Origin: JAQSWP01 sp040255215
GTDB taxonomy: Bacteria; Pseudomonadota; Alphaproteobacteria; Reyranellales; JAQSWP01
Reading direction: 5' to 3'
DNA: 64,000 nucleotides
Assembly (NCBI GenBank): GCA_040255215.1
Contig: JBDZUM010000003.1
Span: forward strand, 31,936-95,935
Shown: piece by piece, positions 32,534-42,060 of the stretch
Layout: each line of letters opens with the position of its first letter
Numbering within the stretch: position 1 is the first letter of the stretch
Translations under genes and position numbers: made by a program
Notes under the pieces: generated by a model
Databases searched by the model: none
Told to the model about the DNA's origin: nothing
Seen by the model: the letters and a program-made list of their open reading frames with translations, nothing else

Positions 32534-33295
32534 ATGGCTTTGGACGAGAGCGACAGGACCGCGAGCCTCTACCGGATGGTAATGCCCGATCATTTGTGCC
32601 CCTACGGGCTCAAGGCGAAGGATCTGCTTGAGCGTCGGGGCTTCACCGTCGAGGATTACCACCTCAAAACCCCCGAAGAAACCGAGGCCTTCAAGAAGGA
32701 GCATGGTGTCGACACGACTCCGCAGGCGTTCATCGGCGGAGAGCGGATCGGCGGCTATGACGATCTCCGCGAGCATTTCGGGCAGGAGCTCCGGGACCAG
32801 GGCAAAACTAGCTACCAGCCGGTCATTGCCATCTTTTCGGTGGCGCTCCTGATGGCGTTCGCCGTGAGCTGGTACACCTTCGGCACCGTCCTCACGATCC
32901 GCGGCTTGGAGTGGTTCATCGCGATCAGCATGTGCATTCTTGCCATCCAGAAGCTCCAGGACATCGAGGGCTTCTCAACGATGTTCCTGAACTACGACCT
33001 GCTGGCGCGACGATGGATCCGATACGGATACGTCTATCCGTTTGGTGAGGCGCTGGCCGGCATCCTCATGATCGCCGGCACACTGATCTGGATCGCAGCG
33101 CCGGTCGCGCTTTTCATCGGAACGGTGGGCGCTGTGTCGGTCTTCAAGGCGGTCTACATCGACAGGCGTGAGTTGAAATGCGCCTGCGTAGGCGGCTCGA
33201 GCAATGTCCCCTTGGGGTTCATCTCGCTCACCGAGAACGTGATGATGATGGCGATGGCGATCTGGATGCCGCTTCGGATGGCCTGGCTCGGCTGA
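32534..33295 (+). CDS. Glutaredoxin fused to a MauE/DoxX-like membrane domain
   Basis: A 253-residue protein. Residues about 12-88 are a glutaredoxin with redox site L-C-P-Y-G and the substrate-binding T-T-P-Q-A-F-I-G-G-E-R-I-G-G-Y-D-D-L. Residues 95-253 hold four membrane helices of the MauE/DoxX kind, with C-A-C-V-G-G-S-S-N-V-P-L-G-F near 217, which in MauE relatives contributes a Cys pair. It likely handles periplasmic or membrane thiols. AAGGAAAG precedes the ATG. Confidence 0.82.
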   Translation: MALDESDRTASLYRMVMPDHLCPYGLKAKDLLERRGFTVEDYHLKTPEETEAFKKEHGVDTTPQAFIGGERIGGYDDLREHFGQELRDQGKTSYQPVIAIFSVALLMAFAVSWYTFGTVLTIRGLEWFIAISMCILAIQKLQDIEGFSTMFLNYDLLARRWIRYGYVYPFGEALAGILMIAGTLIWIAAPVALFIGTVGAVSVFKAVYIDRRELKCACVGGSSNVPLGFISLTENVMMMAMAIWMPLRMAWLG

Positions 33296-33453
33296 ACGGC
33301 TCCAAGCGACCGATGTTCTCCCGGTAGCTCCGCTCGCGTTCTGGCCAGCTACCCGTAAGCGAGCGCGGCGGCACCACGGCGGTGCTATGCCGCACCCCCC
33401 TTTCCTGGAATGAAGTCGTTGCCGTTGATGACGCCGTATGCTATCCACTCTCC

Positions 33454-33867
33454 GTGTTGAACTGGTCCTTCAGATTGTGCATCAATGTCCGGCGCCTCTT
33501 GGGCGCCCTTGTTGCTGTCGCATTTTTGATGGCGAGCGCCGGCGTCGGCCATGCCATCCCGGCATCCGGTCCGCACGATCACCCGGCCGAAAGCGGTTCT
33601 CTTCATGGGGGAGCCTGTCATGCTGGCATCTCGCAAGCAGCGGATTGTGCCGACAACGCTGCACAGCAGGACCAAGGGCAGCCCGCGAAGCACGGGGCCC
33701 TTGGAAATTGCTGCGTCGTCGCTTGCTCTCCGACTATTGTAGTTGCCGCCATTACGGAAGTCGCCGTCATCAACTTTTCTTTGGTACGGCTTGGTGTTTA
33801 TGTAGACCAGTTCGCCGGCTTGGATGCCCCGGACGGCCTTTTCCGTCCTCCCCGCGCCCGCGTCTGA
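33454..33867 (+). CDS. Second small exported His/Cys-containing protein
   Basis: About 137 residues if started at the GTG at 33454; an ATG at 33382 is also open. A signal peptide ends V-G-H-A, followed by G-P-H-D-H-P, H-G-G-A-C-H-A-G, D-N-A-A-Q-Q and G-N-C-C-V-V-A-C-S, and the end G-L-F-R-P-P-R. The overall plan matches the protein at 24996-25346 (signal, Cys cluster, Pro/Arg end), which suggests related periplasmic metal-binding roles. The start is unsure and no named family is certain. The 232 nt that follow hold no supported gene. Confidence 0.5.
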   Translation: MLNWSFRLCINVRRLLGALVAVAFLMASAGVGHAIPASGPHDHPAESGSLHGGACHAGISQAADCADNAAQQDQGQPAKHGALGNCCVVACSPTIVVAAITEVAVINFSLVRLGVYVDQFAGLDAPDGLFRPPRARV

Positions 33868-34099
33868 TCTCCGCGCGGCTGCCCTGGTCGGGCGGGATTC
33901 GGACATCGAGAGCTTCACGTTCCTGCTGACATAAGAACTGCGCTCGTTCGGGCGCTGCAGGTTCGGAAGTGCGCTATCGCACGTCCCGGTTCCCTTCCAA
34001 TCCGCTTGTCGCGCCCGCCGGAGATCCGATCCCGGCCACTGGAGGTCTGTGTCCTCAAGCAGCCTCGGTTCTATCAATGTGACAAACAGGATTCGCAAA

Positions 34100-34654
34100 A
34101 TGTCGAAAACACTCCCGAACCTTCTCCGCATTTCTCTCCTCGCCGGCTTCACGACGATCGCCGCCGCGAGCGCCGCTTTCGCATCTCCCGGTCATGGCCT
34201 GCCGTTCGGCGAGGCCGCCAAGGCCGAGCAGGCGACGCGCACCGTGACGATCACCATGCGCGACAATCTGTACGAACCAGAAAGTCTGACCGTGAAGCCG
34301 GGCGAGATCGTCCGCTTCGTCCTCGTGAACAAGGGCGAACTGCTTCACGAGTTCAACATCGGAACCGCCGCCATGCACGCCAAGCACCAGGAAGAAATGG
34401 CGATGATGATGCAACACGGCATGCTGACGCCGACGGGCATGAATCACGACATGTCGAAGATGGACCATTCAAAGATGGGCGGCATGAACATGGGCGATAT
34501 GAAGCATGACGATCCCAACAGCGTCCTGGTCGAGCCCGGCAAGACGGCTGAGCTGGTCTGGAAGTTCACGAAGCCGACCGAACTCGAATTCGCCTGCAAC
34601 ATCCCGGGACACTACGAGTCCGGGATGGCTGGCCCGATCAACTTTACGAAGTGA
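34100..34654 (+). CDS. Cupredoxin with Met/His-rich insert
   Basis: A 184-residue periplasmic copper protein. A signal peptide ends A-F-A near residue 27. The plastocyanin-like fold has a type-1 copper site: His in L-L-H-E-F-N near 96, and Cys-His-Met in F-A-C-N-I-P-G-H-Y-E-S-G-M near 165-177. A loop at about 105-145 is packed with Met and His (H-D-M-S-K-M-D-H-S-K-M). This plan is found in CopI-like cupredoxins. It precedes the CopA-type oxidase by 17 nt. Confidence 0.88.
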   Translation: MSKTLPNLLRISLLAGFTTIAAASAAFASPGHGLPFGEAAKAEQATRTVTITMRDNLYEPESLTVKPGEIVRFVLVNKGELLHEFNIGTAAMHAKHQEEMAMMMQHGMLTPTGMNHDMSKMDHSKMGGMNMGDMKHDDPNSVLVEPGKTAELVWKFTKPTELEFACNIPGHYESGMAGPINFTK

Positions 34655-34671
34655 ACGGGGAGGGGCAGACG

Positions 34672-36417
34672 ATGAACAAGCCAATCACTGTTTTCTCGCG
34701 ACGGGACGCGCTCAAGCTCGCCGGAGCGGCAGGCTTCGCCGGCACCGTCGCTGTCTATCCCAGCCGCCGCAGCTTCGCCTCTTCGACGAAGGAGTACACG
34801 CTGAACGTCGACGCTGATCGCATCGCCGTCGATGGCGTTAGCAGCAACGCCATCCTGATGGGCGGTTCCGTGCCGGCGCCGACGATGCGCTGGCGCGAGG
34901 GTGACGAGGTCGTGGTCTATGCGACCAATCGTCTGGATGCGCCCACGTCCATCCACTGGCACGGACTCCTCATCGAAGGCGTCATGGATGGCGCACCCGG
35001 CTTCAACGGCTATGTCGCCATCCAGCCCGGCGAGACCTACACCTACCGGTTCAAGCTGCGCCAGGCCGGTACCTATTGGTACCACAGCCACTCCGCGATG
35101 CAGGAGCAGCAGGGCATGTACGGCGCCATCGTCATCGAACCCTCCGGGCGCGAACCGGTTCGCGCGGATCGCGACTATGTTGTGGTCCTCTCGGACCATA
35201 CCCAGGAAGACCCGATGCGCGTTCTGTCCAACCTGAAGGCCGATGCCGGCTACTACAATTACGGGAAAAGGACCCTCATCGACTTCTTCCGGGACGCAAA
35301 CCGCGACGGGTTCAATACCGCTCTGAAGGACCGCATGGAATGGGGCGACATGCGGATGGACCCGACCGACCTCGCGGACGTGACCGGATACACCTTCCTG
35401 ATCAACGGCCGTGGACCGAAAGACAACTGGACCGCTCTGTTCAACCCCGGTGAGCGTATCCGGCTCAGGTTTATCAACGCATCGGCCATGAGCTTCTTCG
35501 ACGTCCGCATACCGGGACTTCCCATGACCGTGTTCTCCGCCGATGGGCAGAATGTCCAGCCGGTTCGTGTCGACGAGTTCCGCTTCGGTGTCGGCGAGAC
35601 ATACGACGTCATCGTGCTTCCACGCGATGACAAGGCGTTCACGATCTTTGCGGAGCCGATCGATCGTTCGGGCCATGCCCGGGCTACCCTGGCGCCGCGT
35701 GAGGGTATGGAGGCCGCTATCCCCGAACCGCGACCGCGCACGATCCTCAGCATGGCGGACATGGGCATGGCACACGGTGGCATGGACCACGGTTCGATGA
35801 CAGGGATGAACCATGGCCCGATGGCGGGCGGTGCCATGTCCAGTGGCGCCATGGGTGGCATGGACCATAGCAAGATGGGCGGAGCGCCCATGGCTGGCAT
35901 GGACCACGGCGCTATGGGTCATGGCGGAGCGGCGGCCGAGGGCGGAGAACGCCGCCCCTTCGGCTGGGCCGATGCGAGCACCCCACCGGGAATGAAGGCG
36001 CTGGACTACGCTGACCTGAAGGCATCGACACCGAATTCGGACGACCGCGAGCCGACCCAGGAGATCGAAGTGCGGCTGACAGGCATCATGGAACGATACA
36101 TGTGGAATCTGAACGGCCGTCCCTTCGGGAAGGACGAGCCGATCCGCGTGGCCTATGGAGACCGTGTACGCCTGAAGTTCGTCAACACGACCATGATGGC
36201 GCACCCGATGCACCTGCATGGCATGTTTGTCGAACTGGAGAACGGCCAGACCGACAGGAAGCCGCGCAAGCACGTCGTCGTGGTGCCTCCCGGCAAGACC
36301 GTCTCTGCGGTGTTGACGGCGAACGAGCCGGGCGATTGGCCGTTCCATTGCCACCTGATCTATCACATGGAAGCTGGGATGATGACGCGTTTCATCGTCG
36401 AGCCGAAAAGCGCGTGA
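34672..36417 (+). CDS. copA: CopA-type multicopper oxidase
   Basis: A 581-residue periplasmic oxidase of the Pseudomonas/Xanthomonas CopA type (not the ATPase also called CopA). A Tat signal S-R-R-D-A-L-K-L is followed by copper motifs H-W-H-G (about 95), Y-H-S-H-S, H-P-M-H-L-H-G-M (about 520) and H-C-H-L-I-Y-H-M (about 563). A repeated M-D-H-G/M-D-H-S region at about 365-425 binds extra copper. GGGAGGGG precedes the ATG at 34672. copB follows after 9 nt, the normal order. Confidence 0.94.
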   Translation: MNKPITVFSRRDALKLAGAAGFAGTVAVYPSRRSFASSTKEYTLNVDADRIAVDGVSSNAILMGGSVPAPTMRWREGDEVVVYATNRLDAPTSIHWHGLLIEGVMDGAPGFNGYVAIQPGETYTYRFKLRQAGTYWYHSHSAMQEQQGMYGAIVIEPSGREPVRADRDYVVVLSDHTQEDPMRVLSNLKADAGYYNYGKRTLIDFFRDANRDGFNTALKDRMEWGDMRMDPTDLADVTGYTFLINGRGPKDNWTALFNPGERIRLRFINASAMSFFDVRIPGLPMTVFSADGQNVQPVRVDEFRFGVGETYDVIVLPRDDKAFTIFAEPIDRSGHARATLAPREGMEAAIPEPRPRTILSMADMGMAHGGMDHGSMTGMNHGPMAGGAMSSGAMGGMDHSKMGGAPMAGMDHGAMGHGGAAAEGGERRPFGWADASTPPGMKALDYADLKASTPNSDDREPTQEIEVRLTGIMERYMWNLNGRPFGKDEPIRVAYGDRVRLKFVNTTMMAHPMHLHGMFVELENGQTDRKPRKHVVVVPPGKTVSAVLTANEPGDWPFHCHLIYHMEAGMMTRFIVEPKSA

Positions 36418-36426
36418 GGCAGAACG

Positions 36427-37164
36427 ATGAAATCAATGTTTGGACGATACAACCCTCGGCAGAAGCTTGCGTTCCTTGCCGGTTTCATGCCCGCCCTGTT
36501 CCTGTTCGGCCCGGCCCAGTCCGCCGAGCCCGGTCAGCTGTTCACCTTCTTTCAGGCCGAGCAGTTCGAATACCGAGCGAATGATGGGCAGGATAGTCTC
36601 AACTGGGATGCCCAGGGCTGGATCGGTAACGACGACCACAAGGCCTGGCTGAAAACCGAAGGCGAGAAGCCGACGGACGGGCAGTTGGAAAAGGGAGAAA
36701 TCCAGCTGCTCTATAGCCGCCGGATTTCCGATTTCTTCGATGCTCAGGCGGGTGTGCGCTATGACATCGAGCCCGGCCCCGAACGGGGATTCGGCGTCTT
36801 CGCCCTGCAGGGACTGGCACCCTATTGGTTCGAAGTCGATGCCTCCGCCTTCGTCAGCAACAAAGGCGAGCTTTCGGCTCGCTTCGAGGCCGAGTACGAC
36901 CTCCTGATCACACAGAAGCTGATCCTTCAACCGACGGCCGAGGTCAACCTTGCAGCCCAAAGCGTACGGGAGCGGGGCATCGGCTCCGGCATCAACGATG
37001 TCGAGCTCGGGCTTCGCCTCCGCTACGAAATCGAGCGGAGCTTCGCTCCGTATATCGGCATCAGTTGGGAGCGCAAAATCGGCGAGACGGCCGATTTCGC
37101 GCGGGACGAGGGAGAAGATATCGACAATCTATCCTTCGTCACCGGAATCCGTTTCTCGTTCTAA
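36427..37164 (+). CDS. copB: CopB, outer-membrane copper resistance protein
   Basis: A 245-residue protein with signal peptide (about 1-32) and a CopB beta-barrel: W-D-A-Q-G-W-I-G, L-L-Y-S-R-R-I-S-D-F-F-D-A-Q-A-G-V-R-Y, and a C-terminal F after alternating strand residues, as in outer-membrane barrels. The Met-rich N-terminal extension seen in many CopB proteins is absent. It pairs with copA just upstream. Confidence 0.92.
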   Translation: MKSMFGRYNPRQKLAFLAGFMPALFLFGPAQSAEPGQLFTFFQAEQFEYRANDGQDSLNWDAQGWIGNDDHKAWLKTEGEKPTDGQLEKGEIQLLYSRRISDFFDAQAGVRYDIEPGPERGFGVFALQGLAPYWFEVDASAFVSNKGELSARFEAEYDLLITQKLILQPTAEVNLAAQSVRERGIGSGINDVELGLRLRYEIERSFAPYIGISWERKIGETADFARDEGEDIDNLSFVTGIRFSF

Positions 37165-37177
37165 GCAGGAGATTTCT

Positions 37178-37621
37178 ATGTTTCCGAGTAGTTTATTCGC
37201 TTTCGCCACCATACTGCTGCTCAGTAGTCCGGCAGTGGCTGGCGAAGTGCGCATGGAGATGCGCAATCAGTCTGGAAGCGAGCGGTTCGTCTATGAGCCC
37301 GATTTCATCCGAGTGTCGCCGGGTGACACGGTCGTCTTCGTCCCCATCGACAAGGGCCACAATGCCGTCTCCATCGGCGGGTTTGGCGCCGGCGGCGATC
37401 AGCCAATCAATGTCGGCTTCAACAAGGAGGTATCGGTTACGTTCGACAAGCCTGGCATCTACGGCGTGAAATGCACGCCACATGTCGGGCTTGGCATGGT
37501 CGGCATCATCGTCGTAGGCGAGGTCGAGGTATCGGAGGCAGCGCGCGCGAGCATCGCAAAGCTTCCGCCGAAGGCACGCCAGCGGTTCGAATTGCTGCTC
37601 GGACAGGTCGGGCGTTCCTGA
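37178..37621 (+). CDS. Pseudoazurin-like blue copper protein
   Basis: A 147-residue exported electron carrier. A signal peptide (1-21) is followed by a cupredoxin fold with type-1 copper ligands: His in K-G-H-N-A-V near 62, Cys and His in G-V-K-C-T-P-H near 101 and 104, and Met in G-L-G-M-V near 109. Length fits pseudoazurin. The stop overlaps the next ATG by one nucleotide. Confidence 0.9.
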   Translation: MFPSSLFAFATILLLSSPAVAGEVRMEMRNQSGSERFVYEPDFIRVSPGDTVVFVPIDKGHNAVSIGGFGAGGDQPINVGFNKEVSVTFDKPGIYGVKCTPHVGLGMVGIIVVGEVEVSEAARASIAKLPPKARQRFELLLGQVGRS

Positions 37622-38169
37622 TGTCCGTGGCCCGAACAGAGCAGGAGGGGCGCCTAACGAGCGCCTCTCCGTCCACAACGACGAAGGTTGGCCCGACACT
37701 TGATGGTGCGCGACCTGGCTGGCGGCGGTTGGGACAGGTCACCAGAGTGTTGGTCGCTGCCGGCTCTTTCAACCTTCTTGCGGACCTTGAAAGTGTCTAC
37801 GCCGACGCCCCGCCGCTATCATTGGGATATCAGGTCCAGGTCGAGAACGCCTATGCCACCAGTGGTCCCGCGGCAAGTTCAACGGAAGTTCGTTTTCGAC
37901 TGGTAAACGACAGCGGCACAACCGTCGTGCTGTTGGGAGTCAGTTCCCGGATTGCGAAAAACTCAAGGCTCGTCGCCCGAATCGGAGCCCAGGCGACCAC
38001 CGAACTCCAATCGGTTAGTGTGCCCGCAGGGGAGGTACTCGATCTCACGACGTCGCACCTTTGGTATGAGTTGTCTCCCCTGCGCAATAAGCTCGAAGCG
38101 GGAGACGTCTTTGAACTGGAACTCAATCTTGTGAATTCACGTGTTATGACAGACGTCCACGTCCACTGA
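37621..38169 (+). CDS. PCu(A)C-like protein without the usual copper ligands
   Basis: A 182-residue protein. The C-terminal 110 residues have the shape of PCu(A)C (DUF461) chaperones: paired strands with V-R-F-R-L-V-N-D-S-G, then V-P-A-G-E-V-L-D-L-T-T and L-E-A-G-D-V-F-E-L-E-L. The expected His/Met ligands (H-x(n)-M ... H-x-M) are missing, so it is either degenerate or acts structurally. A hydrophobic segment near residues 42-56 may be an anchor. The assignment rests on pattern only. Confidence 0.5.
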   Translation: MSVARTEQEGRLTSASPSTTTKVGPTLDGARPGWRRLGQVTRVLVAAGSFNLLADLESVYADAPPLSLGYQVQVENAYATSGPAASSTEVRFRLVNDSGTTVVLLGVSSRIAKNSRLVARIGAQATTELQSVSVPAGEVLDLTTSHLWYELSPLRNKLEAGDVFELELNLVNSRVMTDVHVH

Positions 38170-38259
38170 CTTAGGGGGACCGTAAAATCCACGCCGATGA
38201 ACGATGTTCGAAGAGATTATCGAATCAAAGAAATCTACGCATAGAGTGAAGGATTGCTG

Positions 38260-39567
38260 ATGGCGCAAGAATACCAGAAAGGGAGCATCAGCCTTTCCGG
38301 AGCAGTAGCTATGGGCACCGGTGTCATGATCGGTGCCGGGATCTTCGCGCTTACCGGACAGATCGCGCAGTTGGCCGGACCGCTTTTTCCGCTGTCGTTC
38401 GTTGTCGGCGCGATCGTGACCGCATTCAGCGCGTACACCTATATCAAGATGTCGAACGCTTATCCGTCGGCGGGCGGCATCGGGATGATCCTGAAGAAAG
38501 CATATGGGCCGACGACAATCGCGGCAGGTGCAGCGCTTCTGATGGCGCTTTCGATGGTCATCAACGAAAGCCTCGTCGCTCGGACGTTCGGCACTTACAT
38601 CCTGCGAGGGTTCGGCGCCGACCCGGACAGTTTCCTGGTGCCTTTGCTTGGCGTCGGGCTCATCGTCTTCGCTTATCTTGTCAATGTCTCGGGCAACCGA
38701 TCCGTCGGGCTTCTGTCCATCGTCATGGCAGCGCTCAAGATTGGCGGCATCGCGCTGTTCGGCGCGGCGGGACTCTGGGCCAGCGGCATTTCCTTCGAAG
38801 CCACGGGCGGAGATACGGGCACCGGCGGCTTTCTGGCGTCTGTCGCGCTTTCGATCCTGGCCTTCAAAGGCTTTACGACCATCACCAACAGCGGCGCCGA
38901 GATCACCGCTCCGCACCGCAACGTCGGTCGGGCAATCGTACTCTCCATCGCGACCTGCGTCGTCGTCTACCTGCTCGTCGCCTTCGCGGTCGGCTCCAGC
39001 CTGCCGCTCGATCGCATCGTGGCGGCGAAGGATTACGCCTTGGCTGAAGCAGCCCAGCCCGCCCTCGGTCAGACCGGCTTCTACCTGACGGTGGCGCTCG
39101 CTCTGGTGGCGACGGCGTCTGGCCTGATCGCCAGCGTTTTCGCGGTCTCGCGCATGTTGGCGATGCTGACCGACATGAAGATGATTCCACACAGCCATTT
39201 CGGGATGCTGGGAACGATCAAGGACCACACGCTCGTCTACACCGTCGTGATCGCAGGCTTTCTGACGGTCTTCTTCGACCTCAGCCGGATCGCCTCTCTC
39301 GGGGCCTTCTTCTATCTCGTGATGGACATCATCATCCACTGGGGCGTGTTCCGGCATCTCCGCCAAGAAGTCGGCGCGCGCGGCTGGGTGCTGCTGGCGG
39401 CAATCACGCTCGACGCGGTGGTGCTTTCTGCCTTCGCCGCGATGAAATGGCAGTCCGATCCGCTGATCGTCGTGATCGGCATCGTCGGTATAACGTTGGT
39501 GTTCCTGTTTGTGCGGGCTTTCCTGGCGCGCAATCCGGTCAGAGAAGGCGGTCAGAACCATCATTGA
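38260..39567 (+). CDS. APC-family amino acid permease
   Basis: A 435-residue transporter with about 12 membrane segments. The N-terminus has the APC helix I signature M-G-T-G-V-M-I-G-A-G-I-F-A-L-T-G, followed by S-A-Y-T-Y-I-K-M-S-N-A-Y-P-S-A-G-G. The substrate cannot be read from the sequence. It is an unusual member of a copper island and may simply have been carried along. The ATG at 38260 is preferred to a TTG at 38254. Confidence 0.88.
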   Translation: MAQEYQKGSISLSGAVAMGTGVMIGAGIFALTGQIAQLAGPLFPLSFVVGAIVTAFSAYTYIKMSNAYPSAGGIGMILKKAYGPTTIAAGAALLMALSMVINESLVARTFGTYILRGFGADPDSFLVPLLGVGLIVFAYLVNVSGNRSVGLLSIVMAALKIGGIALFGAAGLWASGISFEATGGDTGTGGFLASVALSILAFKGFTTITNSGAEITAPHRNVGRAIVLSIATCVVVYLLVAFAVGSSLPLDRIVAAKDYALAEAAQPALGQTGFYLTVALALVATASGLIASVFAVSRMLAMLTDMKMIPHSHFGMLGTIKDHTLVYTVVIAGFLTVFFDLSRIASLGAFFYLVMDIIIHWGVFRHLRQEVGARGWVLLAAITLDAVVLSAFAAMKWQSDPLIVVIGIVGITLVFLFVRAFLARNPVREGGQNHH

Positions 39568-39575
39568 AAATGGCG

Positions 39576-39607
39576 GCTTGAGCTTCCTATCCCTGGAAGC
39601 CTCAAGC
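39576..39607 (+). terminator. Hairpin between permease and copper ATPase
   Basis: GCTTGAG-c-TTCC pairs with GGAA-gc-CTCAAGC across TATCCCT. No T run follows. It may end the permease transcript or mark a regulatory site before the ATPase gene. Confidence 0.5.
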
Positions 39608-39637
39608 TGAGGCGCGGTAGCGAAAGGTTGGCATGAC

Positions 39638-41971
39638 ATGGGCCACGATCATCATCACGCAGCGTCCAACATTCCGGTGGATGCCAAAACGACGAAGGAC
39701 CCGGTCTGCGGGATGACGGTCGCAGTCAAGCCCGGCACTCGCCACGCCGAGTTCCAGGGCGAGACCTTTCATTTCTGCTCAGAGAAGTGCCAGACGAAGT
39801 TCGAGGCAGACCCTTGGTTCTACGCCTCGGGCCGGGCCGCAGGGCGGAAGAAGGCTGCTCCGGCCAACGTCCAGTATACCTGCCCGATGCATCCTGAAAT
39901 CGTCCGCGACTCGCCCGGTGCCTGCCCGATCTGCGGCATGGCGCTGGAGCCGATGCTGCCATCAGACGAGCCCAGCGAGGAGCTCACCGACTTCACCCGC
40001 CGGATGTGGATCTCGGCGGCGGCCGCAGTGCCGCTCATCATCCTGACTATGGGTGAACTCGTGGCTTTGCCGGTGCGCGACTGGATCGGGCACCAGACCG
40101 CGAGTTACCTCGAGTTCGTGCTGGCGACGCCGATCATCCTTTGGGCGGCCTTGCCGTTCTTCAGGCGCGGGTTGGACTCGGTGGTGAACCGATCCCCCAA
40201 TATGTGGACGCTGATCAGCCTCGGCGTGGCGGCGGCCTATCTCTATTCGCTGGTCGCCACCTTCCTGCCGGGCGTCTTTCCGGATGCTTACCGGATGGGT
40301 CATGGCGTCGGCACTTATTACGAGGCGGCGGTGGTGATCGTGGCGCTGGTCTTCGTGGGCCAGGTTCTGGAGCTGCGGGCACGCGAACGGACCGGCGACG
40401 CGATTCGGGCGCTGCTCGACCTCGCGCCCAAGACCGCCCGGCGCATTCTGCCCGATGGATCGGAATATGACGCGCCGCTGGACAACATCATGGAGGGAGA
40501 CCGGCTGCGGGTGCGCCCTGGGGATGCGGTCCCGGTGGACGGGACGGTGATCGAGGGCAGATCGTCCCTGGATGAAAGCATGCTGACCGGCGAGTCGATG
40601 CCGGTGGAAAAGGGTCCTGGCGATGCGGTGACCGGGGCCACGATCAACAAGAACGGCAGCCTCGTGATCCAGGCGGGCAAGGTCGGCGCCGATACGGTGC
40701 TGGCGCAGATTGTGGCGATGGTTTCGAACGCACGCCGGTCGCGCGCGCCGATCCAGGGGCTGGCGGACCGGGTCTCGGCAGTGTTCGTGCCGACCGTGGT
40801 GGCCATCGCGATTGTCGCGTTTGTCGTCTGGCTGATCTTTGGCCCGGAGCCCGCGCTCGTCTTTGCCATCGCCTCGGCCGTGTCGGTGCTGATCATCGCC
40901 TGCCCCTGCGCGCTAGGTCTTGCCACGCCCATCTCGATCACCACCGCGGCGGGGCGCGGTGCGCAAGCAGGCGTCCTGATCAAGGATGCTGAGGCGCTGG
41001 AACGCATGGCGGCTGTCGACACGCTGATCGTGGACAAGACCGGCACGCTGACCATGGGCAAGCCGAAGCTGACGGATACCGCGACACTTGGAGACCTGCC
41101 GGAGGCCGACCTACTGTCACTTGCCGCAGCGCTCGAGCGCGGCTCGGAACACCCGCTCGCCGAGGCGATCGTCGAGGGCGCCGAAACGCAGGGTGCCCTG
41201 CGTCAGGAGGCGGAGGACTTTGAGGCGGTCACCGGCAAAGGCGTGCGCGGCAAAGTCGGTGGACGCGCGGTGGCGCTCGGCAATGCCGCGATGATGCGGG
41301 AGATGGGGCTGGATACGGCACAGGCTGAAGCAAAGGCAGACACCCTCCGCGCCGAGGGCAAGACGGCGATGTTCATCGCGGTCGATAGCGCGCTTGCCGG
41401 CGTCGTGGCGGTGGCCGACCCCCTCAAGGAATCGACGGGGCAGGCGATCAAGGAGCTCCACGACCAGGGGCTGCGCGTCATCATGGCGACGGGCGACAAC
41501 GAGCGCACGGCGCAGGCGGTGGCGGGCAAGCTTGCCATCGACGAGGTGCGCGCGGGCATTCTGCCCGAGGCCAAGAAGGACCTGATCGACCAGCTGCGCC
41601 GCGATGGCCGCAAGATCGCCATGGCGGGCGACGGGGTGAATGATGCGCCCGCGCTGGCCGCTGCCGATGTCGGCATCGCCATGGGCACCGGGGCCGATGT
41701 GGCGATGGAAAGCGCGGGCATTACCCTATTAGGCGGCGACCTCATGGGCATCGTGCGGGCACGTAAGTTGGCGCGTGCTACGTTGCGCAACATCAAGCAG
41801 AATTTGTTCTTCGCCTTCGCCTATAACGCCCTTGGCGTACCGATCGCAGCGGGGCTGCTCTATCCCGTTACCGGGCTGCTGCTGTCGCCGATGATTGCGG
41901 CGGCGGCGATGAGCCTGTCGTCGGTATCGGTCATCACCAACGCGCTTCGCCTCCGGCGCTTGGATTTGTAG
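39638..41971 (+). CDS. Copper-exporting P1B-type ATPase with YHS and heavy-metal-binding domains
   Basis: A 777-residue ATPase. The N-terminus has a His patch (G-H-D-H-H-H), a YHS domain (D-P-V-C-G-M ... F-H-F-C-S-E-K-C, about 21-58) and a heavy-metal-binding domain (Y-T-C-P-M-H-P-E-I ... C-P-I-C-G-M, about 79-102) in place of classical HMA domains. The membrane site is I-A-C-P-C-A-L-G; catalytic motifs are T-G-E-S, D-K-T-G-T-L-T and G-D-G-V-N-D. It pumps Cu(I) out of the cytosol. Standard CPC chemistry and domain order make the assignment firm. Confidence 0.94.
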   Translation: MGHDHHHAASNIPVDAKTTKDPVCGMTVAVKPGTRHAEFQGETFHFCSEKCQTKFEADPWFYASGRAAGRKKAAPANVQYTCPMHPEIVRDSPGACPICGMALEPMLPSDEPSEELTDFTRRMWISAAAAVPLIILTMGELVALPVRDWIGHQTASYLEFVLATPIILWAALPFFRRGLDSVVNRSPNMWTLISLGVAAAYLYSLVATFLPGVFPDAYRMGHGVGTYYEAAVVIVALVFVGQVLELRARERTGDAIRALLDLAPKTARRILPDGSEYDAPLDNIMEGDRLRVRPGDAVPVDGTVIEGRSSLDESMLTGESMPVEKGPGDAVTGATINKNGSLVIQAGKVGADTVLAQIVAMVSNARRSRAPIQGLADRVSAVFVPTVVAIAIVAFVVWLIFGPEPALVFAIASAVSVLIIACPCALGLATPISITTAAGRGAQAGVLIKDAEALERMAAVDTLIVDKTGTLTMGKPKLTDTATLGDLPEADLLSLAAALERGSEHPLAEAIVEGAETQGALRQEAEDFEAVTGKGVRGKVGGRAVALGNAAMMREMGLDTAQAEAKADTLRAEGKTAMFIAVDSALAGVVAVADPLKESTGQAIKELHDQGLRVIMATGDNERTAQAVAGKLAIDEVRAGILPEAKKDLIDQLRRDGRKIAMAGDGVNDAPALAAADVGIAMGTGADVAMESAGITLLGGDLMGIVRARKLARATLRNIKQNLFFAFAYNALGVPIAAGLLYPVTGLLLSPMIAAAAMSLSSVSVITNALRLRRLDL

Positions 41972-42060
41972 AAGGTTCGTTCCTCTACATGAGAGGCAGC
42001 GCTAGACTAGGCCCGCGATCGCGACCCCGATCACGAGGCGGGGGAGGACGCCCCGCAGCG

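Noticed and set aside
33385..34152. Open frame of 255 codons on the minus strand
   Set aside because: It covers the exported His/Cys protein and the cupredoxin start on the other strand and has no domain, signal or ribosome-binding site.
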